This document shows positions 1 through 9,019 of a stretch of DNA of 64,000 nt, in pieces. The notes under the pieces are model-generated. The model was not told the DNA's origin. It worked only from the letters and a program-made list of their open reading frames with translations, and did no database searches. The position numbers were made by a program, and so were the translations under genes. Origin of the DNA: Pseudochryseolinea flava (lineage in GTDB: Bacteria; Bacteroidota; Bacteroidia; Cytophagales; Cyclobacteriaceae); contig NZ_QMFY01000022.1 in assembly GCF_003286915.1 (NCBI RefSeq), positions 1 through 64,000 on the forward strand, given 5' to 3'. Each line of letters opens with the position of its first letter. The stretch's first letter is position 1.

Positions 1-1
1 G

Positions 2-82
2 GGCAAGAATCCTCCTATAGAGGAGAAAAAAAATCAACGTCGACATAAAAACCGTACGGATGATGCCTCTAAAAATGATTAA
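2..82 (+). CDS. C-terminal end of an unidentified upstream gene (partial)
   Basis: A reading frame open from the left edge ends at TAA 80-82 and gives about 26 residues rich in Lys, Arg and Asn. Such a basic tail is common at the C-terminus of RNA-binding proteins, but there is not enough sequence to name a family. A second frame is also open until base 48, so the frame choice is uncertain. It does not look like the end of trpG or trpE, which often precede trpD in this phylum. Confidence 0.3.
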   Translation, partial: GKNPPIEEKKNQRRHKNRTDDASKND

Positions 83-91
83 AAAAACGAA

Positions 92-121
92 GCATCTCCA
101 AAATCGGGTTTTTAGAGATGC
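92..121. other. Inverted repeat, possible terminator remnant
   Basis: GCATCTC (92-98) and GAGATGC (115-121) can form a 7-bp stem around a 16-nt loop. The T-run expected of an intrinsic terminator is present on the minus strand side only, so plus-strand termination is not well supported. Confidence 0.3.
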
Positions 122-190
122 CCTTAACGATTAACGATTAACGATTAACGATTAACGAACTCACCATTAACCGATAACAGATAACCGCCT
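121..190. repeat. Heptad tandem repeat, TAACGAT type
   Basis: About nine 7-nt units lie just before trpD. Four are TAACGAT; the others include TAACGAA, TAACCGA and TAACAGA. Because 7 is not a multiple of 3, TAA falls in all three forward frames. It belongs to the same family as the arrays at 48511-48741 and 63701-63756. Confidence 0.8.
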
Positions 191-196
191 TCAACA

Positions 197-1189
197 ATGA
201 AAAATATTCTCACAGAGCTAATAGATCATCGGTCATTGACTAAGGATACTGCACGTGATGTGCTCCTGGATTTAACGAGTGGAAAATATAATCCGAGTCA
301 GATGACAGCGTTTATGACGGTGTACATGATGCGGAGTATTACCGTTGACGAACTTCAGGGCTTTCGTGATGCCATGTTAGAGCTTTGCATTCCTGTTCGG
401 TTTGATCAACCGGTGATGGATGTGTGCGGCACTGGAGGTGATGGAAAAAACACCTTTAACATGTCAACACTGTCGTCCTTCGTGGTGGCGGCTGCAGGAC
501 AGCCTGTTGCCAAGCACGGAAATTATGGTGTATCATCCGCGTGTGGGTCGTCTAACTTGTTGGAATACTTCGGTTATAAATTCACCAACGATCATGATGA
601 ACTGAAACGCAGTATCGATCGCGCCAATATCTGTTTCATGCATGCGCCACTCTTTCACCCGGCAATGAAAAACGTTGGACCAATACGAAAAGAGCTCGGC
701 GTGAAGACGTTTTTTAACATGCTTGGGCCAATGGTAAATCCGGCGTTTCCCAAACGTCAACTGGTAGGTGTATTTAGTCTTGAACTTGCGCGTCAATATG
801 GATATCTTTATCAGAATACGGATAAGGAGTTTGTAATCCTTCATTCGATCGATGGCTATGATGAAATTTCGTTGACGGGGGCTTTTAAATATTATTCTAA
901 TAAAGGAGAGCGACTCGCCACACCTGCCGATCTTGGATTACCCCAATTGCAATATGAAGACCTTCGCGGTGGAGAGACTGTTGAGGAATCTGCGAAAATA
1001 TTTATGAACGTGTTGGAAGGTAAAGGAACGACTGCGCAAAACTCGGCGGTTATCGCTAATGCAGCATTGGCATTGTATGCAGGTCATCAAAACGATGGAC
1101 TTTCTGCTGCGTTGTCGCGCGCAAAAGAGTCATTAGAAAGTGGAAAAGCGCTACAATCATTTGAGAAACTTATCGAAGGTCAACGCTAA
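197..1189 (+). CDS. trpD: Anthranilate phosphoribosyltransferase TrpD
   Basis: Transfers the phosphoribosyl group of PRPP to anthranilate, the second step of tryptophan synthesis in the cytoplasm. The 330-residue length is normal. The glycine-rich PRPP loop GTGGDG is at residues 78-83 and the KHGN motif at 106-109, both diagnostic. It opens a run of five trp genes on the same strand, with 12 nt to trpC. No trpE or trpG is present here; they may lie left of the window. A heptad repeat occupies the upstream region, so no clear promoter or attenuator was seen. Confidence 0.96.
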   Translation: MKNILTELIDHRSLTKDTARDVLLDLTSGKYNPSQMTAFMTVYMMRSITVDELQGFRDAMLELCIPVRFDQPVMDVCGTGGDGKNTFNMSTLSSFVVAAAGQPVAKHGNYGVSSACGSSNLLEYFGYKFTNDHDELKRSIDRANICFMHAPLFHPAMKNVGPIRKELGVKTFFNMLGPMVNPAFPKRQLVGVFSLELARQYGYLYQNTDKEFVILHSIDGYDEISLTGAFKYYSNKGERLATPADLGLPQLQYEDLRGGETVEESAKIFMNVLEGKGTTAQNSAVIANAALALYAGHQNDGLSAALSRAKESLESGKALQSFEKLIEGQR

Positions 1190-1201
1190 AAGTTATACGT
1201 T

Positions 1202-2014
1202 ATGAATATTCTCGATCAAATCATCGAACACAAAAAGAAAGAAGTAGAAGACCGTAAGTCGCTCTACCCTGTAAAGCTTTTAGAGAAAAGCATCTTCTTT
1301 GCAACACAACCCGTGTCGATGAAGAAGTATATCACACGTGAAGATAAAACCGGAATCATTGCCGAATTTAAAAGGAAGTCGCCAAGTAAAGGTATTATCA
1401 ATGCGCATGCAGGTGTCGAGCGAACTTCCATTGGCTACATGCAAGCGGGAGCGTCTGCACTTTCGATTCTCACCGATAAACAATTTTTCGGTGGCGCTAA
1501 CGAAGATCTCACCACGGCCAGGAAATATAATTTCTGCCCGATTATTCGTAAGGACTTCACGATCGATGAGTATCAAATCATTGAAGCTAAATCAATCGGG
1601 GCGGATGCTATTCTTTTAATTGCGGCAGTGCTTGACCCAGAGCGTTCGAAAATATTAACGGCCTTTGCGCATTCTTTTGGACTTGAGGTTTTGTTAGAGG
1701 TTCATGATGAAGATGAATTGAAGAAAAATCTCGACGTCGGTGCCGATATGATCGGCGTGAATAACAGAAACTTAAAAACATTTGAGGTGAGTATCGATGT
1801 GTCAAAGCGCCTTTCTGCATTGATGCCGGAGCATGTTGTAAAAGTTTCAGAGAGTGGAATCTCGTCGCCAGAAACAATTCTTGAACTCAAGAAATACGGA
1901 TATCGTGGTTTTTTGATGGGAGAAAATTTTATGAAGCACAGCAGGCCTGATGAAGCAGCGATGGAGTTTATGACTGAGCTTCGTAAACAAGAAACTGTAA
2001 AGCAACACGCATAA
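1202..2014 (+). CDS. trpC: Indole-3-glycerol-phosphate synthase TrpC
   Basis: Closes the indole ring by decarboxylating CdRP to indole-3-glycerol phosphate. The 270-residue TIM barrel shows the phosphate- and substrate-binding EFKRKSPS near residues 55-62, then LLEVHDEDEL, GVNNRNLKTF and VSESGI near residue 214. It is a stand-alone enzyme, not fused to trpF as in enterobacteria. The gap to trpF is 4 nt, so translational coupling is likely. Confidence 0.96.
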   Translation: MNILDQIIEHKKKEVEDRKSLYPVKLLEKSIFFATQPVSMKKYITREDKTGIIAEFKRKSPSKGIINAHAGVERTSIGYMQAGASALSILTDKQFFGGANEDLTTARKYNFCPIIRKDFTIDEYQIIEAKSIGADAILLIAAVLDPERSKILTAFAHSFGLEVLLEVHDEDELKKNLDVGADMIGVNNRNLKTFEVSIDVSKRLSALMPEHVVKVSESGISSPETILELKKYGYRGFLMGENFMKHSRPDEAAMEFMTELRKQETVKQHA

Positions 2015-2018
2015 GCAT

Positions 2019-2654
2019 ATGAAAGAAAATCTCAAAATAAAGATCTGTGGCATGCGCGACCATGATAACATTGTGGAAGTCGCGACCTTTCAACCAGATC
2101 TTATGGGATTCATCTTTTATGAAAAGTCGCCACGATTTGTGGGAAGCGATTTTATAGTACCACCAACATTTCCATCAGCAATAAAGAGAGTGGGCGTATT
2201 CGTGAATGCCTCAACAGAAGAGATGATTCAACAAATGCAACGTCTTGAGCTTGATTTCCTCCAGCTTCACGGCAAAGAATCGGCGGCGCAAGTAGCAGCA
2301 CTTGCAACGCGTGGTGCAAAAGTGATCAAAGCATTTTCTGTTGACGACAATTTCGATTTTGAGCAAGTGAAGCCTTACGAAGGGTTGGCGTCATATTTTC
2401 TGTTCGACACGAAAGGAGAATACTATGGTGGAAATGCGAAGGTTTTTAATTGGCGGGTGCTCGCCAAATACAATCAACATACCCCGTTCTTTCTTAGTGG
2501 CGGTCTTACACCTGAAAATGTTGTCGAGATCGAGCCGCTCAAAGATATGAACCTATACGCGCTCGACATCAATAGTGGAGTGGAGCGTTCACCAGGCGTT
2601 AAAGACCTGGAAAAAATTAAGGCACTCTATAAAGTAAAAGAAACGATCAGTTAA
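2019..2654 (+). CDS. trpF: Phosphoribosylanthranilate isomerase TrpF
   Basis: Isomerises N-(5-phosphoribosyl)anthranilate to CdRP. The general base Cys is at residue 10 in KICGMRD and the general acid Asp is in FLFDTKGE near residue 128. LQLHGKES and FLSGGLTPENV, followed by DINSGVE, match the family. The length of 211 residues is usual. It sits between trpC and trpB in the operon, with 9 nt before trpB. Confidence 0.95.
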   Translation: MKENLKIKICGMRDHDNIVEVATFQPDLMGFIFYEKSPRFVGSDFIVPPTFPSAIKRVGVFVNASTEEMIQQMQRLELDFLQLHGKESAAQVAALATRGAKVIKAFSVDDNFDFEQVKPYEGLASYFLFDTKGEYYGGNAKVFNWRVLAKYNQHTPFFLSGGLTPENVVEIEPLKDMNLYALDINSGVERSPGVKDLEKIKALYKVKETIS

Positions 2655-2663
2655 AATTATTGT

Positions 2664-3848
2664 ATGAGTAAATACACAGTTGACGAAAGAGGATATTACG
2701 GCCAATTCGGAGGTGCATACATTCCCGAAATGTTGTATCCGAACGTTGAAGAATTGCGACAAAATTATTTGTCAATCATCGAGTCGGCCGATTTTAAGAA
2801 AGAGTTCGATTTGTTATTGCGTACATATGTTGGCAGGCCCACACCATTATATTTCGCTAACAGACTCTCGGAAAAGTATAAGACTAAGATTTATTTGAAA
2901 CGTGAAGATCTTTGTCATACCGGCGCACATAAAGTAAACAATACAATCGGTCAAATACTGCTAGCCAAGCGCTTGGGCAAACAAAAGATTATCGCAGAGA
3001 CCGGAGCCGGGCAACATGGCGTTGCAACAGCAACGGTTTGTGCGTTGATGGGAATGGAATGTATCGTCTACATGGGGAAAGTTGATATGGAGCGTCAGAA
3101 GCCCAACGTAGAGCGTATGCGCATACTCGGAACGAAAGTAGTTCCTGCACTGAGCGGTAGTATGACGTTGAAAGATGCGACCAACGAGGCCATGAGACAT
3201 TGGATCAATAATCCGACCGATACACATTACATTATTGGTTCTGTCGTAGGACCACATCCGTATCCTGATATGGTGGCGCGCTTTCAATCTGTGATCAGTG
3301 CCGAAATAAAAAGTCAACTGCAGTCGGAGATTGGAAATCCATTTCCCGATTATGTCTTCGCTTGCGTTGGTGGTGGTAGTAATGCTGCTGGTGCTTTCTA
3401 TCATTATTTGAATGATGAGCATGTCACACTCGTTGGTGTGGAGGCTGCTGGCAAAGGTGTTGATTCAGGAGAATCGGCAGCGACAACAGCACTCGGAAAA
3501 ATCGGCGTGCTGCATGGGAGTAAGATGCTATTGATGCAAACGCTGGATGGACAAGTTGTAGAACCACATTCGATCTCCGCAGGGCTTGATTATCCGGGTA
3601 TTGGTCCGATGCATGCTCACCTATTTGATGTTGGCCGTGTGAAGTTTGTGAGCGCAACGGATGATGAATCTATGAATGCGGGTATTGAATTAAGTAGACA
3701 TGAGGGAATTATTCCTGCGATCGAATCAGCGCATGCATTGGCCGCATTGAAACAATTTGAATTTGCTGAAGATGACGTTGTGGTAGTGAACTTGTCAGGA
3801 AGGGGAGATAAAGATCTGGAGACTTACATCCGATGGGGTAAGTACTGA
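2664..3848 (+). CDS. trpB: Tryptophan synthase beta subunit TrpB
   Basis: PLP enzyme that condenses indole with serine to tryptophan. The PLP lysine is K90 in GAHKVNN, the catalytic glutamate E112 is in AETGAGQHG, and the phosphate-binding loop GGGSNAAG follows in the second half. The 394-residue length is that of the TrpB1 type that pairs with TrpA, and trpA follows 37 nt downstream. No odd residues were noticed. Confidence 0.97.
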   Translation: MSKYTVDERGYYGQFGGAYIPEMLYPNVEELRQNYLSIIESADFKKEFDLLLRTYVGRPTPLYFANRLSEKYKTKIYLKREDLCHTGAHKVNNTIGQILLAKRLGKQKIIAETGAGQHGVATATVCALMGMECIVYMGKVDMERQKPNVERMRILGTKVVPALSGSMTLKDATNEAMRHWINNPTDTHYIIGSVVGPHPYPDMVARFQSVISAEIKSQLQSEIGNPFPDYVFACVGGGSNAAGAFYHYLNDEHVTLVGVEAAGKGVDSGESAATTALGKIGVLHGSKMLLMQTLDGQVVEPHSISAGLDYPGIGPMHAHLFDVGRVKFVSATDDESMNAGIELSRHEGIIPAIESAHALAALKQFEFAEDDVVVVNLSGRGDKDLETYIRWGKY

Positions 3849-3885
3849 TCCATTTTAATTATTTCTCCACCTTAAGTTTATTATC

Positions 3886-4662
3886 ATGAAAAATAGAATT
3901 ACAGAATTATTTTCTAAGAAGAAAGACAACCTCCTTAACGTATACTACACTGCAGGCTATCCAAAACTAAACGACACGATTGTCATTGCAAAAGCCCTTG
4001 AAGCGGGAGGCGCTGACCTTATCGAAATCGGAATACCATTTTCCGATCCTGTGGCCGATGGTCCAACGATCCAAGCCAGTAATAAAGTAGCGATCGACAA
4101 CGGTATGAATGTGTCACTTTTGTTAGCGCAAGTACGCACCATTCGTAAGGATGTAAAAATACCGATCATCTTAATGGGGTATCTAAATCCAGTGATGCAG
4201 TATGGCGTAGAAAAATTTGTGAAAGACGCATCGGCCGCCGGTGTTGACGGATTGATCCTGCCTGATATGCCAATACATGTATATGAGGAGGAATTCAAAG
4301 AACTCTTCCATCAGCATAACCTTTGTAATACATTTTTGATTTCACCGACAACCTCAGAAGAACGTATTCGAAAAATTGATCATGCGACCCATGGTTTTAT
4401 TTATGCCGTATCATCGTCGAGTATTACAGGCGCGAAAGGCGAATTCACACAAGGGCAATTGGATTATTTCAAACGTTTAAAAGATTTAAAATTGAATAAT
4501 CCATTCATGATTGGTTTTGGTATCTCTAACAATGCGAGCTTTAAAAAAGCGGCAGCGTATAGCGCGGGTGCTATTGTTGGTAGTGCCTTCATCACATTAC
4601 TCGGTGAAGCAAAGGACTTAGATAGTGAAATTCAAGCGTTCGTAAAATCGTTGAAAGGATAA
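3886..4662 (+). CDS. trpA: Tryptophan synthase alpha subunit TrpA
   Basis: Releases indole from indole-3-glycerol phosphate and channels it to TrpB. The catalytic Glu (E47 in LIEIGIPFSDP) and Asp (D58 in VADGP) are both present, and GFGISN near residue 210 binds phosphate. Length is 258 residues. It ends the trp set proper; the DAHP synthase starts 17 nt further on. Confidence 0.96.
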   Translation: MKNRITELFSKKKDNLLNVYYTAGYPKLNDTIVIAKALEAGGADLIEIGIPFSDPVADGPTIQASNKVAIDNGMNVSLLLAQVRTIRKDVKIPIILMGYLNPVMQYGVEKFVKDASAAGVDGLILPDMPIHVYEEEFKELFHQHNLCNTFLISPTTSEERIRKIDHATHGFIYAVSSSSITGAKGEFTQGQLDYFKRLKDLKLNNPFMIGFGISNNASFKKAAAYSAGAIVGSAFITLLGEAKDLDSEIQAFVKSLKG

Positions 4663-4679
4663 TCTTAAACACCAACGTT

Positions 4680-5690
4680 ATGATCATACAATTAAATCCA
4701 AAGATCACGCAAGCGGAAAAAGACGCAATCGTAAATGCTGTCAAAGGGCTGGAGTACAAGACCACGTCTGTAAAAACGCAAGTGGGATCGTACCTTGTTG
4801 GAATTGGTAAGAAAGATTTTGATATCCGCCAACTGGGCAACTTAAGCGGAATTGTCGATATCCATCGCGTGTCTGACGACTACAAGCTCGTCTCACGTAA
4901 ATGGAAGGTTGGCCGGACACACATCGACCTCGGTGATGATGTCGTGATCGGAGACGGATCGTTGTCAATTATGGCAGGGCCTTGCTCCATCGAAAATGAA
5001 TCACAGGTTCAATTAACGATTGATCACCTTGTTAAGAATGGTGTGAGAATTATGCGCGGTGGCGTGTTTAAGCCACGAAGCTCGCCCTACGCTTTTAGAG
5101 GACTTGGTGTCGAAGGCCTGAAGATGTGGTATACACAAGCGCGCAAGGCAGGGATTAAAATTATAACCGAGGTGATGCAAGTGAGTCAGATTGCTGAGAT
5201 GTATGACTATGTAGATGTGTTTCAAGTCGGCGCACGCAATACTCAGAACTTTAACTTGCTCGATGAACTTGGGCGCGTTGACAGAGCAGTAATGATCAAG
5301 CGCGGAATATCTGGAACCATTGAAGAGCTATTGTACTCGGCTGAGTATGTATTCTCAGCAGGTAATGAAAAATTGATGCTTTGTGAACGCGGCATTCGTA
5401 CCTATGAGAAGGCAAGTCGAAACACCATGGATGTGAATGCGATTCCGATTTTAAAATCAAAAACACATCTTCCAGTGATCGCAGATCCCTCACATGGAAT
5501 CGGTATCCGCGAGTTTGTTGAGCCTGTTGCATTAGCGTCAATAATGGCTGGAGCGGACGGTGTGATTTATGAGACGCATCAGAAACCAGAGGAAGCTGCT
5601 TCCGATGGACAACAGACTTTGGATTTCGAAGAGAGCGCGAGATTAATTGAGCGCATGAAAAAAATATTTGAATTGAAGGAGTCCTTCTGA
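4680..5690 (+). CDS. aroF: 3-deoxy-7-phosphoheptulonate (DAHP) synthase, type I-beta
   Basis: Condenses phosphoenolpyruvate and erythrose-4-phosphate, the first step of the shikimate pathway. The metal-binding Cys is C102 in AGPCSIENE, followed by GGVFKPRSSPYAFRGLG. Residues 1-75 form a ferredoxin-like N-terminal domain of the Thermotoga type, which in that enzyme mediates feedback inhibition by Tyr or Phe; which effector applies here is unknown. Its position 17 nt after trpA suggests one transcript that supplies chorismate for tryptophan. The symbol is chosen by common usage for this type. Confidence 0.9.
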   Translation: MIIQLNPKITQAEKDAIVNAVKGLEYKTTSVKTQVGSYLVGIGKKDFDIRQLGNLSGIVDIHRVSDDYKLVSRKWKVGRTHIDLGDDVVIGDGSLSIMAGPCSIENESQVQLTIDHLVKNGVRIMRGGVFKPRSSPYAFRGLGVEGLKMWYTQARKAGIKIITEVMQVSQIAEMYDYVDVFQVGARNTQNFNLLDELGRVDRAVMIKRGISGTIEELLYSAEYVFSAGNEKLMLCERGIRTYEKASRNTMDVNAIPILKSKTHLPVIADPSHGIGIREFVEPVALASIMAGADGVIYETHQKPEEAASDGQQTLDFEESARLIERMKKIFELKESF

Positions 5691-5711
5691 TTTTGATTAA
5701 AACATTCTCGT

Positions 5712-6062
5712 ATGAAGAAAGTTTATGGAATTAAAAATTGTAATACGGTTAAGAACGCTCTTGATTGGTTGAAAAAGAACAACGTCGAGTATGAGTTTCA
5801 TGACTACAAGAAGGATGGTATAACGGAAGCAAAGTTAAAATCATGGAGCAAGCAGGTAGGGTGGGAGAGTCTTGTCAACAAGCGTGGCACAACATGGCGA
5901 CAGCTTGATGAAGCGACACAAGCAAAAGTAAAGAGCGAGTCGGCCGCGATTGCCTTGATGAAAGATAAGACCAGCGTTATTAAACGCCCATTGATAGAAG
6001 ATGGGGACAGTGTCGTGACATTGGGCTTTGATGAAGAAGCTTTTAAAAAGGCATACAAGTAA
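5712..6062 (+). CDS. YffB-type ArsC-family protein
   Basis: A 116-residue thioredoxin-fold protein of the ArsC/Spx superfamily. The single N-terminal Cys in GIKNCNTVK and the later IKRPLI are typical of the YffB branch, whose members use glutathione or a related thiol poorly understood in vivo; true arsenate reduction is not implied. It starts 21 nt after the DAHP synthase, so it probably rides on the trp transcript without an obvious link in function. Confidence 0.8.
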   Translation: MKKVYGIKNCNTVKNALDWLKKNNVEYEFHDYKKDGITEAKLKSWSKQVGWESLVNKRGTTWRQLDEATQAKVKSESAAIALMKDKTSVIKRPLIEDGDSVVTLGFDEEAFKKAYK

Positions 6063-6125
6063 TTTTGCTGATTCGGTTACAACGGCGGGACTTTTTTGCG
6101 TGTCTAATGCAGAAATGAATTGCCC

Positions 6126-6527
6126 ATGAAAAAGCTTTTTGGAATAGTATTGATTGCTGTCTGTTTCGGACTCTGCGCCTTTACGTGCGACGAATCAGAT
6201 GACGGCGATGTTGTGACGGAGTTTTCACCGATTACTTCTACAACGCTGCCTGACGAAGGGAAAGTTAATCAGTCAATCGAATTCGTGATTACGCATCGCG
6301 GTAGCAATGGATGCGCTCAATATTCACACAACAAAACCGTTACAAAAGGCCGCGATGTTTTCGTGACATTTTTTAATAGTTACAAGAAAGATTCATTTTG
6401 TACCTACGCGCTGACAACGTTGGAGACTTCATATTCTTATAAACCATCGGCGGTTGGTGAGTACACTTTTCACTTCAAACAGGAGGATGGGAAGTATCAG
6501 GAAGAAAAGATTACGATTTCGGAGTAA
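6126..6527 (+). CDS. Small exported protein, unknown
   Basis: 133 residues from the ATG at 6126; an in-frame TTG six bases earlier is less likely. An N-terminal hydrophobic signal segment is followed by CDESDDGD. The acidic stretch after Cys is typical of Bacteroidota lipoproteins, although the lipobox itself is poor. The rest is beta-rich with two further Cys residues (in NGCAQY and SFCTY) that could form a disulfide, suggesting an Ig-like fold. No function can be named. Confidence 0.7.
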   Translation: MKKLFGIVLIAVCFGLCAFTCDESDDGDVVTEFSPITSTTLPDEGKVNQSIEFVITHRGSNGCAQYSHNKTVTKGRDVFVTFFNSYKKDSFCTYALTTLETSYSYKPSAVGEYTFHFKQEDGKYQEEKITISE

Positions 6528-6595
6528 TCAAAATGGCGAATTGGAGTTAGCGAAAGTAGACGTTGACTCCAATGCTCACGTTGTGTTGCTAAATG

Positions 6596-7753
6596 TTACG
6601 AGATGGGATAGGGCGTGAAAGAGATTACAAAAATAATCAACGAAATCCATCCAAGAATGACGCGCGTTCTGTTTAGCGGTTGCTCAATTTCAGAGGGCGG
6701 ATGATATAATCCGATCACGCGTGCGATGAGAAACAAGAATAACATCCCGCCAGAGTATCCCGTGATCTGCGGTGCTAGCCATCCGATGACAAGTTGAATT
6801 GCAAAAACAAGCAGCGTAATCATCACTGTATTCTCTGTCGTCGTCTTTAATGCGCCGAAACAGAAGTAATAGAATAGTAGCGTCAACGGTACACTCCATT
6901 GAAGTTCGTCAAACGAGTCGGTGGGCTTCACAGATCCCAGTCCGGCAAAGAAAATTAGCGAGACGAACGTAACGGTTGCAATAAGACGATGCTTTTTCTC
7001 GCCGAACAAACCATACGTGATATGACCGCCATCTAATTGACCGATTGGAAATAAGTTAATGCTTGTAAAAAGCAGCGACAATAGCCCAGCCATTAAGACA
7101 GGATAGTGCATCAATTCATGCGGATTGGGAACACGTGCAGGATCAGCAACAACATGTTTGAAAAAATAGAACAAGAGGTTGTCGCCGAACTTGATATCAA
7201 ATATCTGTTTCCCTTCGATGTACTCCGGCGTGTAAACATGGCTAGCATAATCTAAACCATACTGTTTATACTCAGGATGGAACTGAAAGATATACTCGGG
7301 TGGAGGAAGTGTTAGGAAACCGTAAGTGATTACAATTAGCGCTACAATAAATCCAGCAAGAGGTCCTGCGAGCCCAATGTCAAAATTCTGTACGTTGGTT
7401 CTAACGCGCTCACGAATTCGGATGACAGCGCCGAGCGTTCCAAAGCTTGGCAACCCTGGTATAGGCGGCACGGGTAAATAGTAGGGCAATGAAGATTTAA
7501 CTTTATACGCTAATGCCGTGAAGTAATGACCGAACTCATGCACGGTTAAGATGAGTAAGAAGGGTATTGAGAAATTCATACCCAGACAAAAATCAGCCCA
7601 ACTGAAGTTAGTGTTTATGCCGAGACCAGCTTCCTTCGTGTAGCTATAAATTGATTTTGAATAAGCCCATTCAGCACCAGCTAAAGTTGTAGATACGAAG
7701 GTGAACAAGAAGAGAAAGATCTGGACAAGAATTGTCTTTGTTTCTTTTTTCAT
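6596..7753 (-). CDS. Site-2 protease family membrane metalloprotease (M50)
   Basis: Polytopic membrane protein of 385 residues. The zinc site HEFGH is at residues 72-76 in a membrane segment, and the second motif NLFPIGQLDGGH supplies the third ligand Asp. Members cut membrane-embedded substrates such as anti-sigma factors. No PDZ domain was seen, so it resembles the Group III/EGY1-like branch rather than RseP. Its start overlaps the stop of the HAD gene by 4 nt (ATGA), so the two are translationally coupled. Confidence 0.9.
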   Translation of the reverse strand: MKKETKTILVQIFLFLFTFVSTTLAGAEWAYSKSIYSYTKEAGLGINTNFSWADFCLGMNFSIPFLLILTVHEFGHYFTALAYKVKSSLPYYLPVPPIPGLPSFGTLGAVIRIRERVRTNVQNFDIGLAGPLAGFIVALIVITYGFLTLPPPEYIFQFHPEYKQYGLDYASHVYTPEYIEGKQIFDIKFGDNLLFYFFKHVVADPARVPNPHELMHYPVLMAGLLSLLFTSINLFPIGQLDGGHITYGLFGEKKHRLIATVTFVSLIFFAGLGSVKPTDSFDELQWSVPLTLLFYYFCFGALKTTTENTVMITLLVFAIQLVIGWLAPQITGYSGGMLFLFLIARVIGLYHPPSEIEQPLNRTRVILGWISLIIFVISFTPYPIS

Positions 7754-8376
7754 CGAAAGTACTCCGTTACAATATCTGGATGAGTAACCAGTAAGGTTTT
7801 TATTCCCAACGCTGCTGCGCCCTCTATATTTGCTTTATTATCATCAAGGAAGAGTGTTTCCTCGGCCTTAAGATTATTCTCTTCGAGTACTTGCTGGAAA
7901 ATCTCAGCGTCTGGTTTTCTTTTCTTCATCAAGTGGGAGTAGTATGACTTGTGAAAATATCCATCGAGTGAAGTAACGCCAGCGACCGGTGGTAAAATAT
8001 TTTCGTTGATGAAGCGAAGGTGAATGGTGTTGGTATTGCTCAGTAAAAATGTTTGGTGCGTCGACATAAGTCGCGTGAGTAGATGCAATTTTGCTATCGG
8101 CAGGCCAAGTAGCATTGCATTCCAGGCGTGATCAATTTGCGCGTCCGTGGCGGTCACATTGTAAGTTTCGCGAACAAAGTCACGGAACGCATGCTCATCG
8201 ATGAGTCCTTTTTCGAATTGCATAAAACCCTGCGCGTTCACGAAATGGTGAACAACCTCGTTTTTATCAAGTCCGGAAAGCTTTGCGACAGCTTGTAGGG
8301 TAGTGTCTACAGACAGGTCAAGGATTACGCCACCCAGATCGAAGATCAAGTTTTTAACAGAAGAATCTTTCAGCAC
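7750..8376 (-). CDS. HAD-superfamily hydrolase
   Basis: Soluble phosphohydrolase of about 208 residues. Motif I is FDLGGVILD (nucleophile Asp near residue 13, with Gly in place of the usual acid/base Asp), motif II is LLSNTN, motif III the Lys in KKRKPDAEIF, and motif IV LFLDDNKAN. This FDLGGV form is typical of the YihX/epoxide-hydrolase-N-like group. No in-frame ATG is available. GTG at 8376 gives a family-like N-terminus; TTG at 8430 would add 18 residues that do not look like the family. Substrate is unknown. Confidence 0.8.
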   Translation of the reverse strand: MLKDSSVKNLIFDLGGVILDLSVDTTLQAVAKLSGLDKNEVVHHFVNAQGFMQFEKGLIDEHAFRDFVRETYNVTATDAQIDHAWNAMLLGLPIAKLHLLTRLMSTHQTFLLSNTNTIHLRFINENILPPVAGVTSLDGYFHKSYYSHLMKKRKPDAEIFQQVLEENNLKAEETLFLDDNKANIEGAAALGIKTLLVTHPDIVTEYFR

Positions 8377-8523
8377 AAAAGTATTTTGTCTATTCGGTCC
8401 CAAATATGTAACATTGCACCACTTTTTCAAAAGGAATTAGTACAACCTGGTGCAAACCAGGCATTTTGGACACTTGGGATGAAATCCCTGCTCCAAAGAA
8501 GTCTTCCTAGACTTAAAAAACTT

Positions 8524-8597
8524 GGGCCCTTAGCTCAGCTGGTTAGAGCACCTGACTCATAATCAGGGGGTCGTGGGATCGTGCCCCTCAGGGCCCA
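8524..8597 (+). tRNA. tRNA with CAT anticodon (Met, or Ile2 if lysidine-modified)
   Basis: Cloverleaf: acceptor GGGCCCT/AGGGCCC, D-stem GCTC/GAGC, anticodon stem CCTGA/TCAGG with loop CTCATAA. The CAT anticodon and the loop fit either elongator Met or the Ile2 species read after lysidine modification; sequence alone does not decide. The T-arm is odd: loop ATCGTGC instead of TTCGANY, and a T-T mismatch in the stem. CCA is not encoded (ACTA follows). A strong terminator begins 3 nt after the discriminator base. Confidence 0.88.
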
Positions 8598-8599
8598 CT

Positions 8600-8627
8600 A
8601 AAAGACTTCTGAAAGGAAGTCTTTTTT
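8600..8627 (+). terminator. Intrinsic terminator after the tRNA
   Basis: AAAAGACTTC (8600-8609) pairs with GAAGTCTTTT (8616-8625) around a 6-nt loop and runs into six T residues. Confidence 0.85.
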
Positions 8628-8633
8628 CGTTGT

Positions 8634-9019
8634 ATGTCACATTACGTCTATATACTTGTACGGATCGATATTATGTTGGTCAGACAGAAGATTTCACGAA
8701 CCGCTTAGCGATGCATCATAGTGGCTACTCTGCTTTTACCGCGAAGGCCAAAGATTGGAGTCTTTATTTGATCATTGAATATACAAGCAAGTCTGTGGCG
8801 ATGAAAATAGAACGACATATCAAGTTGATGAAAAGTCGTAAGTATATTGAGAATCTTTTACGCCATAAGAAAATTACCGAGCATCGCTCTCTCGCGATAA
8901 TGAACGGACTCTTAATCAACACGGTAGTTGTTACTCCACCAACATCTTCCTTACAAAAACTTTGCTACCGTTTTTCAGTTTCACAAGGTAGAGTCCGCGA
9001 GCGGGGGATTGTAACGTGA
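8634..9019 (+). pseudogene. GIY-YIG endonuclease-like gene with a frameshift
   Basis: The start ATG at 8634 reads MSHYVYIL, the beginning of the GIY strand. The frame then runs to a stop. The rest of the domain (CTDRYYVG, then AKDWSLYLIIEY, KIERHIKLMKSRKYIENLL) continues in another frame from about 8657. One base (or four) seems to be missing at 8655-8658. The joined product would match the small UPF0213/YhbQ-like GIY-YIG proteins of about 80-100 residues. The second frame stays open to 9019 and overlaps the 3' end of the convergent T9SS gene. Either a decayed gene or a sequencing error. Confidence 0.7.

Noticed and set aside
92-121. trp attenuator or T-box
   Set aside because: The only hairpin here has no T-run on the plus strand, no leader peptide with Trp codons, and no T-box motif.
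2961-3422. 153-codon minus-strand frame within trpB
   Set aside because: trpB is unmistakable on the plus strand; the antisense frame is a by-product of codon use.
5712-6062. Arsenate resistance gene
   Set aside because: The sequence is of the YffB branch, and no arsR, arsB or acr3 gene is nearby.
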